In this document: positions 15,081 to 27,279 of the stretch, one piece after another | How the letters are laid out: every line of letters begins with the position of its first letter | How positions within the stretch are numbered: position 1 is the first letter of the stretch | NCBI GenBank assembly: GCA_009760855.2 | Contig: WPIO01000009.1 | Location: 6,528,501-6,592,500, forward strand | Direction: 5' to 3' | Length of the DNA: 64,000 bases | From: Cristatella mucedo | Taxonomy: Eukaryota > Bryozoa > Phylactolaemata > Cristatellidae | Position numbers and translations under genes: made by a program | The notes under the pieces: model-generated | Seen by the model: only the letters and a program-made list of their open reading frames with translations | Database searches by the model: none | What the model was told of the DNA's origin: nothing

Positions 15081-15538
15081 GCTATTGAATGCCTGTAACC
15101 GTGCGCTGGTGTCAAATAGACATGTCTACATAACCAATACGGACTTGGAATGCTAAAGTATGAGCGCTCTGCGTCGTCACTGCCGTGTTCCTGTTACTAT
15201 CGGCGTACCTGCTTGCATTGGTGCAGCACCCACTAATAGCTAGCCCTGCTACATGATTCAGGCTTCGCCAGTATTTGTCGGGCGGCTGTGGCTGTCACCG
15301 CTAGGAGCGCTCTGTTTGCGGCTTAGTTACCACCGGACGCGGAAGCCGCACAGCGAGCGAGCGTTTGTAACAATGGGCCCGCATGGTTGGCTGTCTGAGC
15401 TCCGCCTGGATTCCTTGAATGAGCAGAGGTGTTCGCCATCTCGTTTTCTACTCGTTAAAGTAACCGCTTTAACGTTCAAAAACCAGCAAGCTCTGGAGCC
15501 CGACAGCAGCACCTCAGCTGATCAATGTAGGAAGCATA

Positions 15539-16256
15539 AAGTCGACCCTCGTTTATCGTGGTTAATCCGTTCCAGACTCTAGCTGGATAGGTGAATTTCC
15601 GCGAAGTAGGATTTTTTATTTATAAATCGAATATTTTCGTAGTTAGAGCATAGAAGACCTGTTCATGACCCTTTAACTATGGTTTTAAACATTATTAGAG
15701 CCCTCCGGACATGAAATAACACCCCTTTAGTCACCATTATACTCGTATTACCAAATATATTAGACAAAATAAGATAAAATAAGACTTCAGACATTACAAA
15801 GCTTCTATTGTTATCATTGCACATTTAATTGCGCACAAAATTCTCACGCACTAACACCAAGCTATGAAGTTAGTGCGTTTGATGATACAGCAATTAAGAT
15901 GAAGAGATGTACAGCACAGTAAAGAAGAGAAAGATTACCGCTCCTGTGAAGGCCGGACTTCAGTAGGAAAGTCTTCAGGTAGTGCAGTATCTTCGCTCCT
16001 GTGAAGGCCGGACTTCAGTAGGAAAGTCTTCAGGTAGTGCAGTATCTTCAACAGGTGCGCCGTCTTCTTCCGTATTTCATGCGTACAGTAATTCTAATTT
16101 TAATAGTAATACAAGGGTGTATAATTGACTCAGACAAATGAGCGCTGTATCATTTTCACTATTTCGATACACTTTTTAATGAATATACACGTATTTAAAA
16201 AACCACGATCGAGTGAAACCGCGAAAGTCGAAGCGAGAAGTAGCGAGGGACGACTG
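15539..16256. mobile_element. Tigger/pogo-like non-autonomous DNA transposon (about 718 bp)
   Basis: The left end (agtcgaccctcg) and right end (cgagggacgactg) are near-perfect inverted repeats. Both are flanked by TA, the target duplicated by Tc1/mariner elements. Next to the ends are blocks I recall from a widespread animal repeat of this type: ccgcgaagtagga and tagtcaccattatactcg near the left end, gtgaaaccgcgaaagtcgaag near the right. No transposase frame is present. A 55-bp unit is tandemly doubled inside (15939-16048). Confidence 0.7.
15939..16048 (+). repeat. 55-bp exact tandem duplication
   Basis: Two copies (15939-15993, 15994-16048) beginning cgctcctgtgaaggccgg, identical as far as compared. 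The lack of divergence suggests a recent slip, or assembly duplication, inside the DNA transposon. Confidence 0.9.
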
Positions 16257-16259
16257 TAA

Positions 16260-17200
16260 AGAACTAATACGGCGAACTGTCGGCGGGAGCTTCAGTTGAA
16301 AGATATGGGGAATGACTAGTCTATTTATGTCTACGACAGCACCGCTCCGCGCAGATATAGCGATAGAGGACTATTGCAGAAATCAAGAAATCTCATAATT
16401 TATTGATAGGTCATGCTCTTTACCATATAGCTGTACATTTCAAAGTGCGAGAGGTGCACATAATTCCACTACGGATGTGCAGTAAAACCGACTAATCCTC
16501 ACACTTCTGATTACCTTTGTACTACGTCAAAGTCATAGGTTTAGCCAAACTCGGTTCCTAATAATTATAAATTAATAGCAACTAATAATCTCTAGCCACT
16601 TTCATAGTCTCACTGATTTAGAATAGCTACGTTTTACTGCCAAAGACATGTTGGCTAGTATCATATTTCAATTTCTGCAGAGCTACCAGGCCTAAATTCC
16701 TGGAAATTGTATACTTGGGAAAATCTATGCAAGACGCAACACGGCAGACCACTGCAGATTGGGTATGTCTTTTTAAAGCGGAGCCCTGACACCGACAAGG
16801 CATGCATTCTGGTGATGGCTGGTTTCATTTCATTAAAGCAACGCGACTAATTATTCTTGATTGGCCGTCCCGCGGAAACTAGTGTTTAGAACTCTCGCTG
16901 TACACATGAAGATAAAACAAACTTACTCTTCATATGAAACCTATTGATTTTCGACTGCAATAAGTGATCTCCGTTCTCATAATTATGAGCTGTCGTGCGG
17001 TTATCGTCGAGTGCTCGTGATTTAGGTGTCCCCTTTTAACACTGCATGAAATTTCTTATATTCAGAAAGACGCCTCCCAAAACTAATCAATATGCTTGAT
17101 CCATGTGCAACCTTAAAGAAATTCTTATCGCAATGGTTGACTTTAGGTTTACTGAAGAACAATTTCACTAAAGGTTAATGCTAATGGTCTTACTTAAGAA
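16260..17200. other. AT-rich intergenic, no gene seen
   Basis: No open frame of note, no repeat family recognised by eye. Confidence 0.5.
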
Positions 17201-17204
17201 GTAT

Positions 17205-17740
17205 TCTAAAATCGTAGGTTTTGTCGCTCACTTTTAGGTCTCTTCATTCTATGGCTCCAGCCTATCTTTCAGAGATACTACCCCATCAGGCAAAGCATCG
17301 TACCACTCGCTTTTCGGAATCCAACAGTCTAGAAATACCTCGTACAAACCTTAAATCCTTTGGAGACCGTGCATTTAGCTCGTATGCTCCCACAGCCTGG
17401 AACTCCCTCCCGACCTGCATCAGAACATCCCCTGACCTGACCACATTTAAAAGAAACTTAAAAACATACCTATTTAGGACAGCATTTAGTGGGTCCTTGT
17501 GATTCGTCCTCGATGTGCTTATGCGTGCTGACACTGTTCATGCTGCCACTAACCACATTTGCATGCTGACCCAGTGCATGTAACCCCTAACCATGTTATT
17601 CATTTTGTTTGTTTTTCAAGCATGATTTTACTTACTATTCTATTGCGTATCACTTTGCAGCAAATGTAAAGCGCCTAGAAAGAGATTAAGTTCTCTGAGG
17701 GCGCTTTATCAAGTGCAATATTATTATTATTATTATTACA
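17205..17740 (+). mobile_element. LINE family A, 5'-truncated copy with full 3' end
   Basis: Starts within the C-terminal coding region (LTFRSLHSMAPAYLSEILPH), then has FGDRAFSSYAPTAWNSLP, TTFKRNLKTYLFRTAF and a stop. The 3' UTR follows (tgcatgctgacccagtgcatg), ending in gcgcctagaaagagattaag, gggcgctttatcaagtg and (ATT)n. The frame of the last 93 codons is intact, making this one of the younger copies. The family looks like a CR1/L2/Rex-type LINE of the Jockey superfamily. Confidence 0.88.
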
Positions 17741-17759
17741 TTTTGAAACTAGCTCTTAA

Positions 17760-18540
17760 TTTTGGTTTATGTGTAAATTTCGGTGGATGTTTTGCGTCTA
17801 CATTTATTAACGTTCGTTGAAACTAAGGCTGTACATGTAGTTTTAATTCTAGAGAAATTTTATTTTTGACGATTAAGCACCAATAAAATCAGAAAGAAGG
17901 TGATCATTTTTTCGAGCTTTTTCTTAGCACGATAGATCGAAGAGTCTATCCTCAAGTAAGCATCCATCGAGATAGCCTCCCCCACTCCACTGATTAGCCA
18001 CCACTCCTTGTTATACCTCAGTGTCCATCTTCAAGCCAGTCACTAGTGACCTCAACTTGAAGTAAATCTCTCAGTCACAGGAGACTATTAGCGCTCCAGA
18101 CACCGTACTAAGTGTTGTCTCTCGTAGATGCCTAGATTTGTTGCTGTCATGCATAGTTAACGCCATAAATATTTCCTTAGCCTCTGGTCGTGCAGCTAAG
18201 TCCGTACAAAAAAAGTTATAGACTCCAGGGCTAGTTTCTGCTAGTTCTCTGTGCTGTATCTCTCGTCAGCTTTTTACTGCGAATCTTTTTAAGCAAGCAC
18301 TCCTTGGACACGCCTTCTGTCACCTGGGTATCGCTACGCAGAGCGGTTCAGGACCCAGCTTGTCGTTTGATGAGCAAACTTTGTCTACAGTCAAGTCGGC
18401 GTACTTACGGGTATTCGGAGCATCGCCGAAATTGAAGCCTCCTTAGATAAGAGCGCGACAGCCCAAGTTGTTATTGCGCCTGTGACATTGCGTCTAGACA
18501 TCTTTAGTATTCCCTTTATTCAAGACGCCTGCTCTACGTC
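17760..18540. other. Intergenic, no gene seen
   Basis: AT-rich, no clear repeat or gene; may contain very old LINE sequence. Confidence 0.4.
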
Positions 18541-19185
18541 CTTAATTGCTTGCAACTGGTGCACAAACTCAGCTGCTCAGCCTGGCCTTTCGTCAACGGC
18601 GTAGCTGCCACATCGCGCTACCCCCATCTCGTAGTTTCGCTTCGCTCCCTATCATGCGTCGAATCGATTTCAAAATTCTCAGTCCGTCTTACAGGTCACT
18701 TCACTTGCTCGTACCAGCCTACCTATCTGACCTGCTTGCTTCTCCAGGCACCTGCTCTCGCACCACCAGCTGAAATCATTTGGCGATCGAGCCTTCAGCT
18801 CGTATGCGCCGAAATTCTGGAACTCGCTTCTGGCTGCTGTCACTACCTACGATGACCTTGCATTTTTTAAGTCTCAGCTAAGGACACGTCTGTGCCGGTC
18901 AACTTTCCATTCTCCCCACTGAACATGTCTTTTTACGTTGGTGCTTCTTCATGCGTACATGTGCAAGATTCAGTGCACGTTACCGGCCACGAGTCTTACC
19001 GGTGGCCATGAGTGTCTTCATGTTTGCTTTAGCACGCTGTCCAAAGCCAGATACTTGTTTGCTTTTGCTTGATACCTTGACTGTAACCAGCCCATGAGTA
19101 CCGACGATTTCGAAGTGAGTTGCAAAGTGTATTGATAAAGATTAAGGTTCTCTTCTGGTGCTATGGAAAAGAAATATTAGTATAA
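18540..19185 (+). mobile_element. Decayed LINE family A fragment
   Basis: Recognisable blocks in order: ttgcaactggtgcacaaact, cgtagctgccacatcgcgct, tcaaaattctcagtccg, tggcgatcgagccttcagctcgtatgc and a degenerate tail (aaagattaaggttctcttctgg). Frame broken many times. Confidence 0.7.
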
Positions 19186-19324
19186 TTACCTTAGTAGGAG
19201 ATTTAAGAGCGTCGACGTTAACGGGTAGTGTTCGTCCGGCTAAACTTTAAAGCACGGGGTACCGCAACACACACCCGTGCTTTGGGGTGACACAGCATCC
19301 TTGCTTGGTCGCAGAACTTTCGCA

Positions 19325-19915
19325 ACTTACGCAGGAGAGTTTTGTATAGGGCACTCACAGCCTAAGCGGCTTTCGGTACGCATTCGGTAGCCAGCAGACT
19401 TCGTCTCACGCAACAGAGAGAAAGCTGGAAGCATTGCAGAGTCAGGCGAACAGTTGAGGTAGTGAGCAGCATGGAAGTAGCAGCTCAGGACCACTAAAAA
19501 GAATCAGCCGTATTCAGCAGCAGAAGATTAGTTGTCGTTGCGTAAGAATTTTGGAAGCGAGTTCCACAGTCTAGGACCTGCAGAGCTAAAGCTTCTGTCG
19601 CCAACGGTCTTTAAGCGGAGGAATGGGACAGCTAATTTTATTGTCCACACAGGACCTGAGGGCGCGAACAGGCTGAAACTGATGCAGCAGTTCAGCTAGG
19701 TACGAAGGAGCTAAGCCGTGGCGGGCCTTGTGGGTCAGCGTAAGAACTTTGCTCTGTATCCTTTGCTCAACCGGCAACCATCCTAGCTCTTTTAGCAAAG
19801 GCGACACGTGCTCAAACCTCTGGGACTTGAAGACTAGCCTTGCTGCCATATTCATAGTCAGCTGCAGTGGCCTAGTTGCTTTCTTTGGTAGCCCAACCAA
19901 TAGATAAGGACGTGA
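19325..19915 (-). mobile_element. LINE family B, C-terminal fragment with partly intact frame
   Basis: The minus strand carries a 104-codon frame (19586-19900) with NMAARLVFKSQRFEHVSPLL, ELGWLPVEQRIQSKVLTLT, RHGLAPSYLAELLHQF. This is the conserved region after the reverse transcriptase of CR1/L2-type LINEs. The 3' UTR continues to about 19325. It differs clearly from family A in sequence. Confidence 0.8.
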
Positions 19916-19959
19916 AAGCCACGCTGGTCAAAGCATTCATGACATCCTGACGAGAATTT

Positions 19960-20640
19960 TGTAAATAACATCTTACAGGTCTTCCCTGGATTTATTGCAA
20001 TAAGCCGCACACAATTGGTTCAGGATTCGGGTTTGTCTAGGCTTTTCTAACCAAGCTTGTCCGTCGTGAAGCTAACAATTGGCACGCCGCACCCCTCGTT
20101 GTAGCCGACCTTCGATGGCGCCCCATTGAGCAGTGTATCGACCTCAAGACTCTGTCACTCACTTTTACGTCCCTTCATTCTCTTACTCCACGCGAGCCTC
20201 TTCATTCTCTTACTCCACTCGAGGTACTTCCCAATCCGGCCTCGCGTCGAACGAGCCGCTCTTCAGACTCGAACTATTTGTTGTGCCTCTAACCATACCC
20301 AAATCCCCTTAAAACAACGCATTTTGCTCATACGCTTTTGCAGCCTGGAAGTCATTGTGGACTGACGTCATAACATCCCTTGACTTAAGGATGTTAAAAA
20401 AAACCTAAAAAAATGTTATTTTTCTCACGGCATTTGCTCAGTCTCGGTGAGTTGTCACTGTGTGCGCTTATGGGTGCTGACAATTCATTTACTTTACATT
20501 TAATTCATTTACTTTCATTCAATTTAATCAATTGACATGCTTCTCTTGAAGGTTATTTAAAGCGCCTAGTAAGAGATTTAGTTCTCCTAGGGCACTGTGC
20601 ACATGTCTCAGTAACATTATTAGGATTATTAGTATACCTA
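19960..20640 (+). mobile_element. Decayed LINE family A fragment
   Basis: Blocks cttcgatggcgccccattga, tctgtcactcacttttacgtcccttcattct and the tail aaagcgcctagtaagagatttagttctcctagggca are present. A 35-40 bp local duplication (cttcattctcttactcca-cgcgag/ctcgag) lies at 20175-20225. Confidence 0.75.
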
Positions 20641-20835
20641 ATGTAATTCGTGCGCCCCTATTTAATAACCTGAGAGAAGTGTTTACTTTTGCACACGCGT
20701 CCTCTGTCACCTAAGCTGCCCTGTGGCGATGTTTGCATACACGAAGCCTCCACCGGAACTAGCGCCAAGCAAAGCTTACGATAAATAGCCCAGCTTGTAA
20801 GATACGCAGATCGTATCCGCTTACCCCCCCCCCTG

Positions 20836-21268
20836 ATGGTCTATAGGCTAGCTCTAAGGGTCGTCGATGCTATGAGTGCAACCAGTGATGGCTGCGATTC
20901 TTCTCGTTCAGTTGACGCCGTCCACTACCCGGCGGTATACCGAGGCCACGAGACACTTGGGACTCGCGATAGCAGCACAAATCACGAATGCATTCAAACA
21001 AGGGATTCAGCTAAAGCTGAGGGTCGGCGGAATCACTCTGTTGTCCTGGCTAAAGAATGAAACCATTCCATTACTAGTGCCATTTTATCGTAGCGCCCGG
21101 TTAGCAGAATACAGATATTCTCCGAGGACAGTTTCGCGGCTTGCCTTTGTGTTGCCATCGGTCGGCGATAGGTCTTCGCTAAGCAGTCCAGTTCGAGACA
21201 AGGCGAAAATTGACCTGCGAAGCTCTGCAAGAAAAACTTTCGCGACAGCTGCTATAAGCTGGAGCTAA
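20836..21268 (+). other. Overlapping open frames, possible exon, unknown
   Basis: Two overlapping + frames (20836-21060 and 20876-21268) both read somewhat like protein; the second runs 130 codons with KNETIPLLVPFYRSARLAEY. No convincing splice context; not called as a gene. Confidence 0.2.
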
Positions 21269-21390
21269 GAAGCGTCCTCAAATGTGATGCTATATCGAGT
21301 AACACGTTTAGCATGCATCGGTGCTGAGGTGGGTGACACATTCGGTACAATGCAACGGCAGCACTGCCAATCGGCGCCGCTGAAAGGCTC

Positions 21391-21614
21391 CTACACGTTT
21401 AGCTTGGTAGCTAAACAAGACCAGCAAAAGGGTTCGTATCCTGCAGACCCTATACAAATCCGTCTTTTGTCCTCGTTGGCAGAGAACATTAGCTTAGCCT
21501 TAGCGCCGGTTTCTAATGCGTCCCCGATAAAGGCGTCATTCCAGAGCCGCTCGAGTTCGCCATCACTTGAGCCCTGCTTAGGACTTGGATTAGATTCTGA
21601 GTTTCTAAGTAATT
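21391..21614 (-). CDS. Exon-like frame on minus strand, unknown
   Basis: On the minus strand an acceptor (gattgtgtttccag) opens a frame in phase 1. It reads NSESNPSPKQGSSDGELERL, WNDAFIGDALETGAKAK, NEDKRRICIG and ends in TAG at the low-coordinate end. It has good protein composition and no repeats, and may be a terminal exon. No partner found. Confidence 0.33.
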
Positions 21615-21868
21615 GAGCTGGAAACACAATCTAGTGGCTTCTAAGCTTACAGCCTTTGCTAAAAGCGCTGCTCATTCGAAATAAGCTAGTCCTTGCGTAC
21701 GATTGCCGAATGCTCTTAGAGCTGTTGCCTCAAACGAAAACCAACCAGTAGCAGACGCAGCCTCGATAAAACACGTATGCCGACAGTAGTAGAAGACGGG
21801 AGCAATACGGAGAGCCGATATCTTATTTTAACACGAAGAACGGGCTAAAATGAACCGAGTAGCTTACA

Positions 21869-22156
21869 ATGAGCCACGCCAGCCGAAGCAACTCGCGACA
21901 GTCGCACGAGTGGCGTGCACAGCAGCACGACCTTCTCAGCGCCGTACGATCAACGGGCAACAAATCTGGAAGTCGCGGCGGCGCCATGCTACCTGCAAGC
22001 GCACCTGACAGTGCTCGAATCGACACACGCTCGGACTTGACACTCTCAAGAGCTCACCACGCACTAGCACAGGCTCAAATGCTCCAGCTCGGTGACGGGG
22101 ACAGCATCGTGACTGCCGACCTGCCTGCTAATCGACGCCCTGTGCTTGAAGCTTGA
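21869..22156 (+). CDS. Exon-like open frame, unknown (about 95 aa)
   Basis: ATG at 21869 (or acceptor gaaccgagtag just before it, after an in-frame stop) to stop at 22154-22156. It is Ser/Arg/Ala-rich with LSRAHHALAQAQMLQLGDGD and ADLPANRRPVLEA. No domain recognised. It overlaps by a few bases a second open frame (22153-22407) that runs into the next LINE. Confidence 0.33.
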   Translation: MSHASRSNSRQSHEWRAQQHDLLSAVRSTGNKSGSRGGAMLPASAPDSARIDTRSDLTLSRAHHALAQAQMLQLGDGDSIVTADLPANRRPVLEA

Positions 22157-22389
22157 AGATTGACTTTGTAGAAAGAGCCAAACGACGAACTTTGACTGCT
22201 TGCCCAGCTAGGCACGCTGCGAAAGAAACTTTCTCAAAAACTCCAACTTGGCGAACAACTAACGAGGGGGCTATTCGTGCAGCGGCCTGTAACCGTATCA
22301 GTGACAAGAGGCCATGGCTGTTGCTGGCGGTTCGACCATGGCATTCGACTAACATGTGCTACGTTAAACGCTTGCTCACATCAAAGTGG

Positions 22390-23640
22390 GAGACTCCAGA
22401 GTATTGATGTGACAGGAAAAAGATCGAGCCTCTAGAATATGGGGTACCTCAGGGATCTGTGCTTAGTCCCGTTCTTTTCACGGTTTATATTCTTCCTCTT
22501 GCTGATGCGATTAACAGGCACAGTCTGACCTTTCACTTCTATGCAGAAGAACCTCAGCTGTACCACTGCTTTGATCCCTCCCAGCCGTGCAGCACGTCGA
22601 ATTCTCTCAACTCCCCTGCAGCATGTATTGATGACATCCGATAAAGAATGGTAGCAAACGTTCTTAAATTGAATGATGGTAAAACCAACTTACTAGTTAG
22701 GTGCAAACCAAGTGAGATTCGGAAATTGAACAGGTTAACGCTCACAATTGGGTCCACCAGCATATCTCCTATCGAGTCTGTACGAAATCTAGGCGTCATG
22801 TTCCGAAGTGACCTTTCCTTAGACGACCACATCAGGTCCACAGTTAAGTCTGCCTACTTTCGGCTACATAATATCGATAGAAGTTGGGCTTGTTTAGACA
22901 GTGATACCACATGTAAATTGGTCCATGCATTTGTAACATCCCGTCTTGATTTTTGTAACTCACTGCTTGCTAGTCTAATGGCTTGTGCAATCAGGCGCTT
23001 ACAGCTGGTGCAAAACTCTGCAGCTAGGCTTGTCTGGCGCGAGCGTCTCCGTTGCCACATCGAATCACTTCTGGCTGACCTGCACTGGCTACCAGTCAAA
23101 CAGCGAATTTACTTCAAGGTTTTGTCCCTCACTTTTAGGTCCCTTCATTCTTTAATTCCTGCTAATTGATCAGATCAACTCCCCCAACAGGCTAAGCATC
23201 GTACCATCCACTTTTCGGAATCTAATTGTCTAACTATATCTCGTTCAAACCTCAAATCCTTCTGAGACCGTGTCTTTAGTGTGTATGTTCATATGCTCTA
23301 CAAGCCAGGAACCCACTCCTGACTTGCGTCATGACATCTCCTGACTTTACCACATTTAAACAGAAACAAAATACGCATCTATTTATCACTGCATTTACTG
23401 GGTCCCTGAGATGTGCTTATGCGTGCTGACACTGTGCATGCTGCCACTAACCAAACTTGCATGCTGACCATGTGCGTGGCACCCTTAACCATATTATTTT
23501 TGTTGTTCATTGAGCATGCTACCACTATCCATTCGATCGCGCTCCCTTTGCAGCAAATGTAAAGTGCCTAGAAAGAGATTGAGTTCTCTTAGAGCGCTAT
23601 ATAAAATGTATTATTATCATTAGTATTAGTATTATTTAAA
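22390..23640 (+). mobile_element. LINE family A, RT domain half plus 3' end
   Basis: Begins at the YGVPQGSVLSPVLFTVYILP motif (RT block B). It continues through block C, where the YxDD box is changed to YAEE (about 22540), KLNDGKTNLLV, RNLGVMFRSDLSLDDH and the C-terminal helices, then a 3' UTR and ATT repeats. The loss of both catalytic Asp residues and several stops make it inactive. Confidence 0.88.
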
Positions 23641-24420
23641 AGACCTGCACGTGTGATTCTAGTAGAGCGAAGGATAACAGTTGCTGTGCATTGTTTTTAA
23701 TGTTAACCAGTTCGTTCCATAGTCACGGAGAGGCATGTGTGTGTGGAACACTAATCGTAGCGTATACGTCTCAGGCTTGAAACATTAGATATCACAGACT
23801 TGTTTGAAGCCCAATGCACAACTGGCTAGATACCACTTGAACTAGGAGTTGTATGTCGTCCAAACATAGATTATGACACATCCATTTCATAACTTGAATA
23901 ATTAATGATTCATTAATAGTCAAAACCACTGCCATAATCTAACAACCGCTTTTGTCGTCAACGCGTTTCACTGCCTCCTCATTAATTTAAGGTTGTCCTC
24001 AGCCGGTGCGATAACAGAAGAAGCCTTACGAAAGCACTAGGGTTACTAGCAGTTAGGTGTCAACTTTCTGCTTCACAATTCTTTAGGCACTAGCGTACAT
24101 TATTAATACTGAGAATTTGTAGACGGCTTCTTCGCAGCTATCATTGTAGTTTTCTTCGTTTTCGTCTTCGTAACAAAAGCCGTCACTGCATCGAGCTTTG
24201 CATCAACGCGTCTCTGAGCCCTTAACATTCGATACGCTCAGATCGTCAGCACTTTACTCGGGCTAGGGACATGCGATTGTCTTTAGCCTCAGGGCACCTC
24301 ATAAGATACCTGAACTGATCTCGTTGCCAGAATATTAGTGCTTACAATACCGCAAAGTAGAGAAAACATCCATGTACCACTATGCAAGCGATTACGAGTG
24401 TGACTAAGCACGTTCATCTC
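23640..24420. other. Intergenic, no gene seen
   Basis: AT-rich; nothing recognised. Confidence 0.45.
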
Positions 24421-24424
24421 CGGC

Positions 24425-25345
24425 ATCTTAATAATAATAATAATAATGCACTTGATAAAGCGCCATCAGAGAACTCAATCTCTCTCTAGGCGCTTTACAT
24501 TTGCTGCAAAGGAAAATGCTATTGAATGGTGAGTAATATCATGCTTGATAAGCAAACAAAATGAATAACGTGGTTAGGGGTGACATGCACAAGGTTAGCA
24601 TGCAAATGTCGTTAGTGGAAGCATGCACAATGTCAGCACGCATAAGCACATGAAGGACGAATCACAGGGACCCACTAAATACTGTCCTAAATAGGTGTGT
24701 TTTTAAGTTCCTTTTAAATGTGGTCAGGTCAGGGGATGTTCTGACGCAAGTCGGGAGGGAGTTCTAGGCTTTGGGAGCATACGAACTAAATGCACGGTCT
24801 CCAAAGGATTTAAGGTTTGCACGAGGTATTTGTAGACTGTTGAATTCCGAAAAGCAGGTAGTACTATGCTTGGCCTGATGGGGTAGTACATCTGAGAGAT
24901 AGGCTGGAGCCAAAGAATAAAGTGACCTAAAAGTGAGCGATACAGCTTTGAAGTCAATCCATTGCTTGACTGGTAGCCAGTGCAGGTCGGCGAGAAGTGG
25001 TGTAATGTGGCAACTGCGACGTTCACGACAGACAAGCCAAGCTGCAATCGCCTGATCGCACATGCCGGTAGGCCAGCAAGCAGTGAGTTACAGAAGTCAA
25101 GACGGGATGTCACAAATGCATGGACCAACTTAGACGTGATATCCTTATCTAAAAAGCCCGATTTTTAGCATGTTATGAAAAAATGTTATGAAGCTGAAAG
25201 TAGGCAGATTTGACCGTGGAGCTGATGTGGTCGTCTAACGAGAGGTCGCTTTGGAACATGACACCTAGATTTCGAGCTGATTCAACAGGAGATATGTTGG
25301 CAGAGCCTACTGCCAATATACGGTCTCGTCTGCCTTAAATTGGGT
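24425..25345 (-). mobile_element. LINE family A, reverse copy with 3' end
   Basis: Starts with (AAT)n and the reverse-complement tail. The minus strand then encodes FGDRAFSSYAPKA, LYSLAPAYLSDVLPHQAKHS, ADLHWLPVKQWIDFKAVSLT and LVHAFVTSRLDFCNSLLAGL. It is 5'-truncated within or just after the RT domain. Frames are nearly intact apart from one shift. Confidence 0.88.
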
Positions 25346-25453
25346 TAAACAATCAGTGGAGGTATGGTGTGCAACTCCAGCCATATTTCTTAGCTGAGCG
25401 CACACCCATCTGCAAATTTTTCAAATGCAGCGAACAGCATAGGCAACTGCGAT

Positions 25454-25795
25454 ATGTGGCAGGAAGACCAGCTTATACAATTTAGTGGCACGCCAATTCA
25501 GCTACTGTTGAATGATCATTACCTTACGAAGTTGGTTGAAATGCATGGCGTTAAGTTCATGGAATTGCATAAGCCAGCTTCGTACCTCTTTGGAATAATC
25601 CTAGAACTAGACCTAGATAAATATCATCATAATGGACAACAGGATGTTAAGCAAGTTAATGAAATACGTAGAGGTATCGCCAAAGTGTGCAACTCGCAAG
25701 ATAGACAAGCAGTCCCTTCCGCCATCGCGAACCACAGGCTGATGACGTACGGCCTTGTCATCGCACTGACCGCACCCAAAAACGATTACTTATAG
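25454..25795 (+). CDS. Open frame of 113 codons, unknown protein
   Basis: Unrecognised. A pyrimidine-poor acceptor (atttttcaaatgcag) precedes an open frame beginning NSIGNCDMWQEDQLIQF. It continues with hydrophobic and charged alternation (PIQLLLNDHYLTKLVEMHG, SYLFGIILELDLDKYHHNG) and ends at 25793-25795. Composition is protein-like and not a repeat artefact. It may be a terminal exon or a relic of a transposon gene. Confidence 0.35.
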   Translation: MWQEDQLIQFSGTPIQLLLNDHYLTKLVEMHGVKFMELHKPASYLFGIILELDLDKYHHNGQQDVKQVNEIRRGIAKVCNSQDRQAVPSAIANHRLMTYGLVIALTAPKNDYL

Positions 25796-26164
25796 GGCAC
25801 GTCGAGGGGGCTTTCAAATATCGCCCTATTCGCAGCGCAGGCACTACCAGCAACAGGACCGCAGAGCAGTGTTCAGCTTGATCATAAACAGAGATGCAGT
25901 CCGGTACCTCTAGAGAGGCTTCTGCGCTGACCCAGAAGCTGCGTGCAGAAGCCTGTTTAGATTGCTCATTTTGAAAATAAATTTGCACACACGCACAGAC
26001 GCACACACACACACACACCCACACTCCCTATTCGAAGGGCACCAAGGCTTGCTGCGCATAGCTCGGCCGACTTATTAAAATTTCTACCGGAAAAAGTGCG
26101 TCCTCCGAGCAACTTTCTGCAAATGACTTTCCACCTATAAAAAAAATAGTGTCCCAAGACAACT

Positions 26165-26275
26165 TAATCTTTATTCAGGCGCTTCACAAGTGCCTCAGGT
26201 CTCGAGCCCACGACCTCAGCCAGACCTCGGTCGGTGCGAGCGCCTCAACCACAGGATCGAACCAGCTCGGCATCT
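26165..26275 (-). mobile_element. tRNA-derived SINE copy, reverse
   Basis: The reverse complement shows a box-B-like gaggtcgtgggctcgagacc and the tail gcgcctgaataaagattaagt shared with the LINE-tailed SINE family. Upstream gatcctgtggttgaggcgctcgc resembles the tRNA half. Confidence 0.6.
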
Positions 26276-26989
26276 TAAAAAAATGACAGCCTACCCTCGC
26301 GAGCCACCCTAAAAGGCACGCTGAATGCACTACACACTAACGTTGCTGTTAGCCTCATCTAAGAAAAAGATGGAAGGCAGTACCTTAGGAGGAACACTTT
26401 CGCACCGAAGGCTTGCACACCGTCAAGTCTCTTGAACCGCTCTCTACGCCTGCTAGCCTCTGCCTGAAGTACGGTAGCCACCGGAAAAGGCTATGGAGGT
26501 CTCTTGGGAGTGGAGCGAGTTTAAGTAAAGGGTAATTTTTGACAAAACAGGCTGGGAAGACTGATTTTTTGTTGGACGAAACCCGGCCATGCGCTTCCTC
26601 CAGTCGAGGGGGGCTACCAACGCCCCGTTCTTACGCCCTGGCCCCATAATCGAAGCGCCAGTTTTGGCTAATTCGCCGCCTGTCGCATTCCGAGATTAAA
26701 AATTCCCTGCTCATACTGCCGCTAGTAGAATTCTGTCTACACTGGCAAGTAAAGGTCTTAATCTTATGAAGGTTTCAAATGAGCGGTGGATGGATTCAAC
26801 GCAAAGAGTGAGCTAAAAGTTTACTGTGACCCATGCGGGCCCCCCACACAACATGGCGTTGCTCTTTCAACGCTAGCTAAATTAGCTCTGGTTTCAGCCT
26901 CCTCATGTTCTTTGAGGATGATGAATTAGCTAGTGCGTTTTTCACCTTGACCTGTTGGCGACTGAAGTTTCGCTCCGCGAGTCCTAGAC

Positions 26990-27150
26990 CGTAGCTCTAC
27001 GTGCTTCTCACTTCCTCGACCGACTTTGCTTGTCACTTTCTCTTTTTTTTGCGCGAGATGAATTGTGCTGGCTACCGTGTGCTCACCGAAAGCCGCTCAG
27101 GCTGTGAGTGGGCTATCGAAAGCTGTCTCCTGCGTGACCCTCGGCTAAGG
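26990..27150 (+). mobile_element. LINE family B 3' fragment
   Basis: ctggctaccgtgtgctcaccgaaagccgctcaggctgtgagtgggctat matches the copy at 58.57-58.64 kb with few changes. Confidence 0.65.
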
Positions 27151-27279
27151 CTTATTTGTTTTGTGGAGCTTCGTGCGAAGGTAACAACGCAGCAACGCTT
27201 GGGCAGTTGCCTGCGTGAATAGCCGCCGCTTCCGATGCTCGGACGTCGGTTAAGACGAGTATTCTAAATCAAGTCAGCC

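Noticed and set aside
20621-20645. A CRISPR-like or array structure among the short direct repeats of the window
   Set aside because: No repeat-spacer pattern of regular size exists; direct repeats are tandem duplications, minisatellites or transposon copies.
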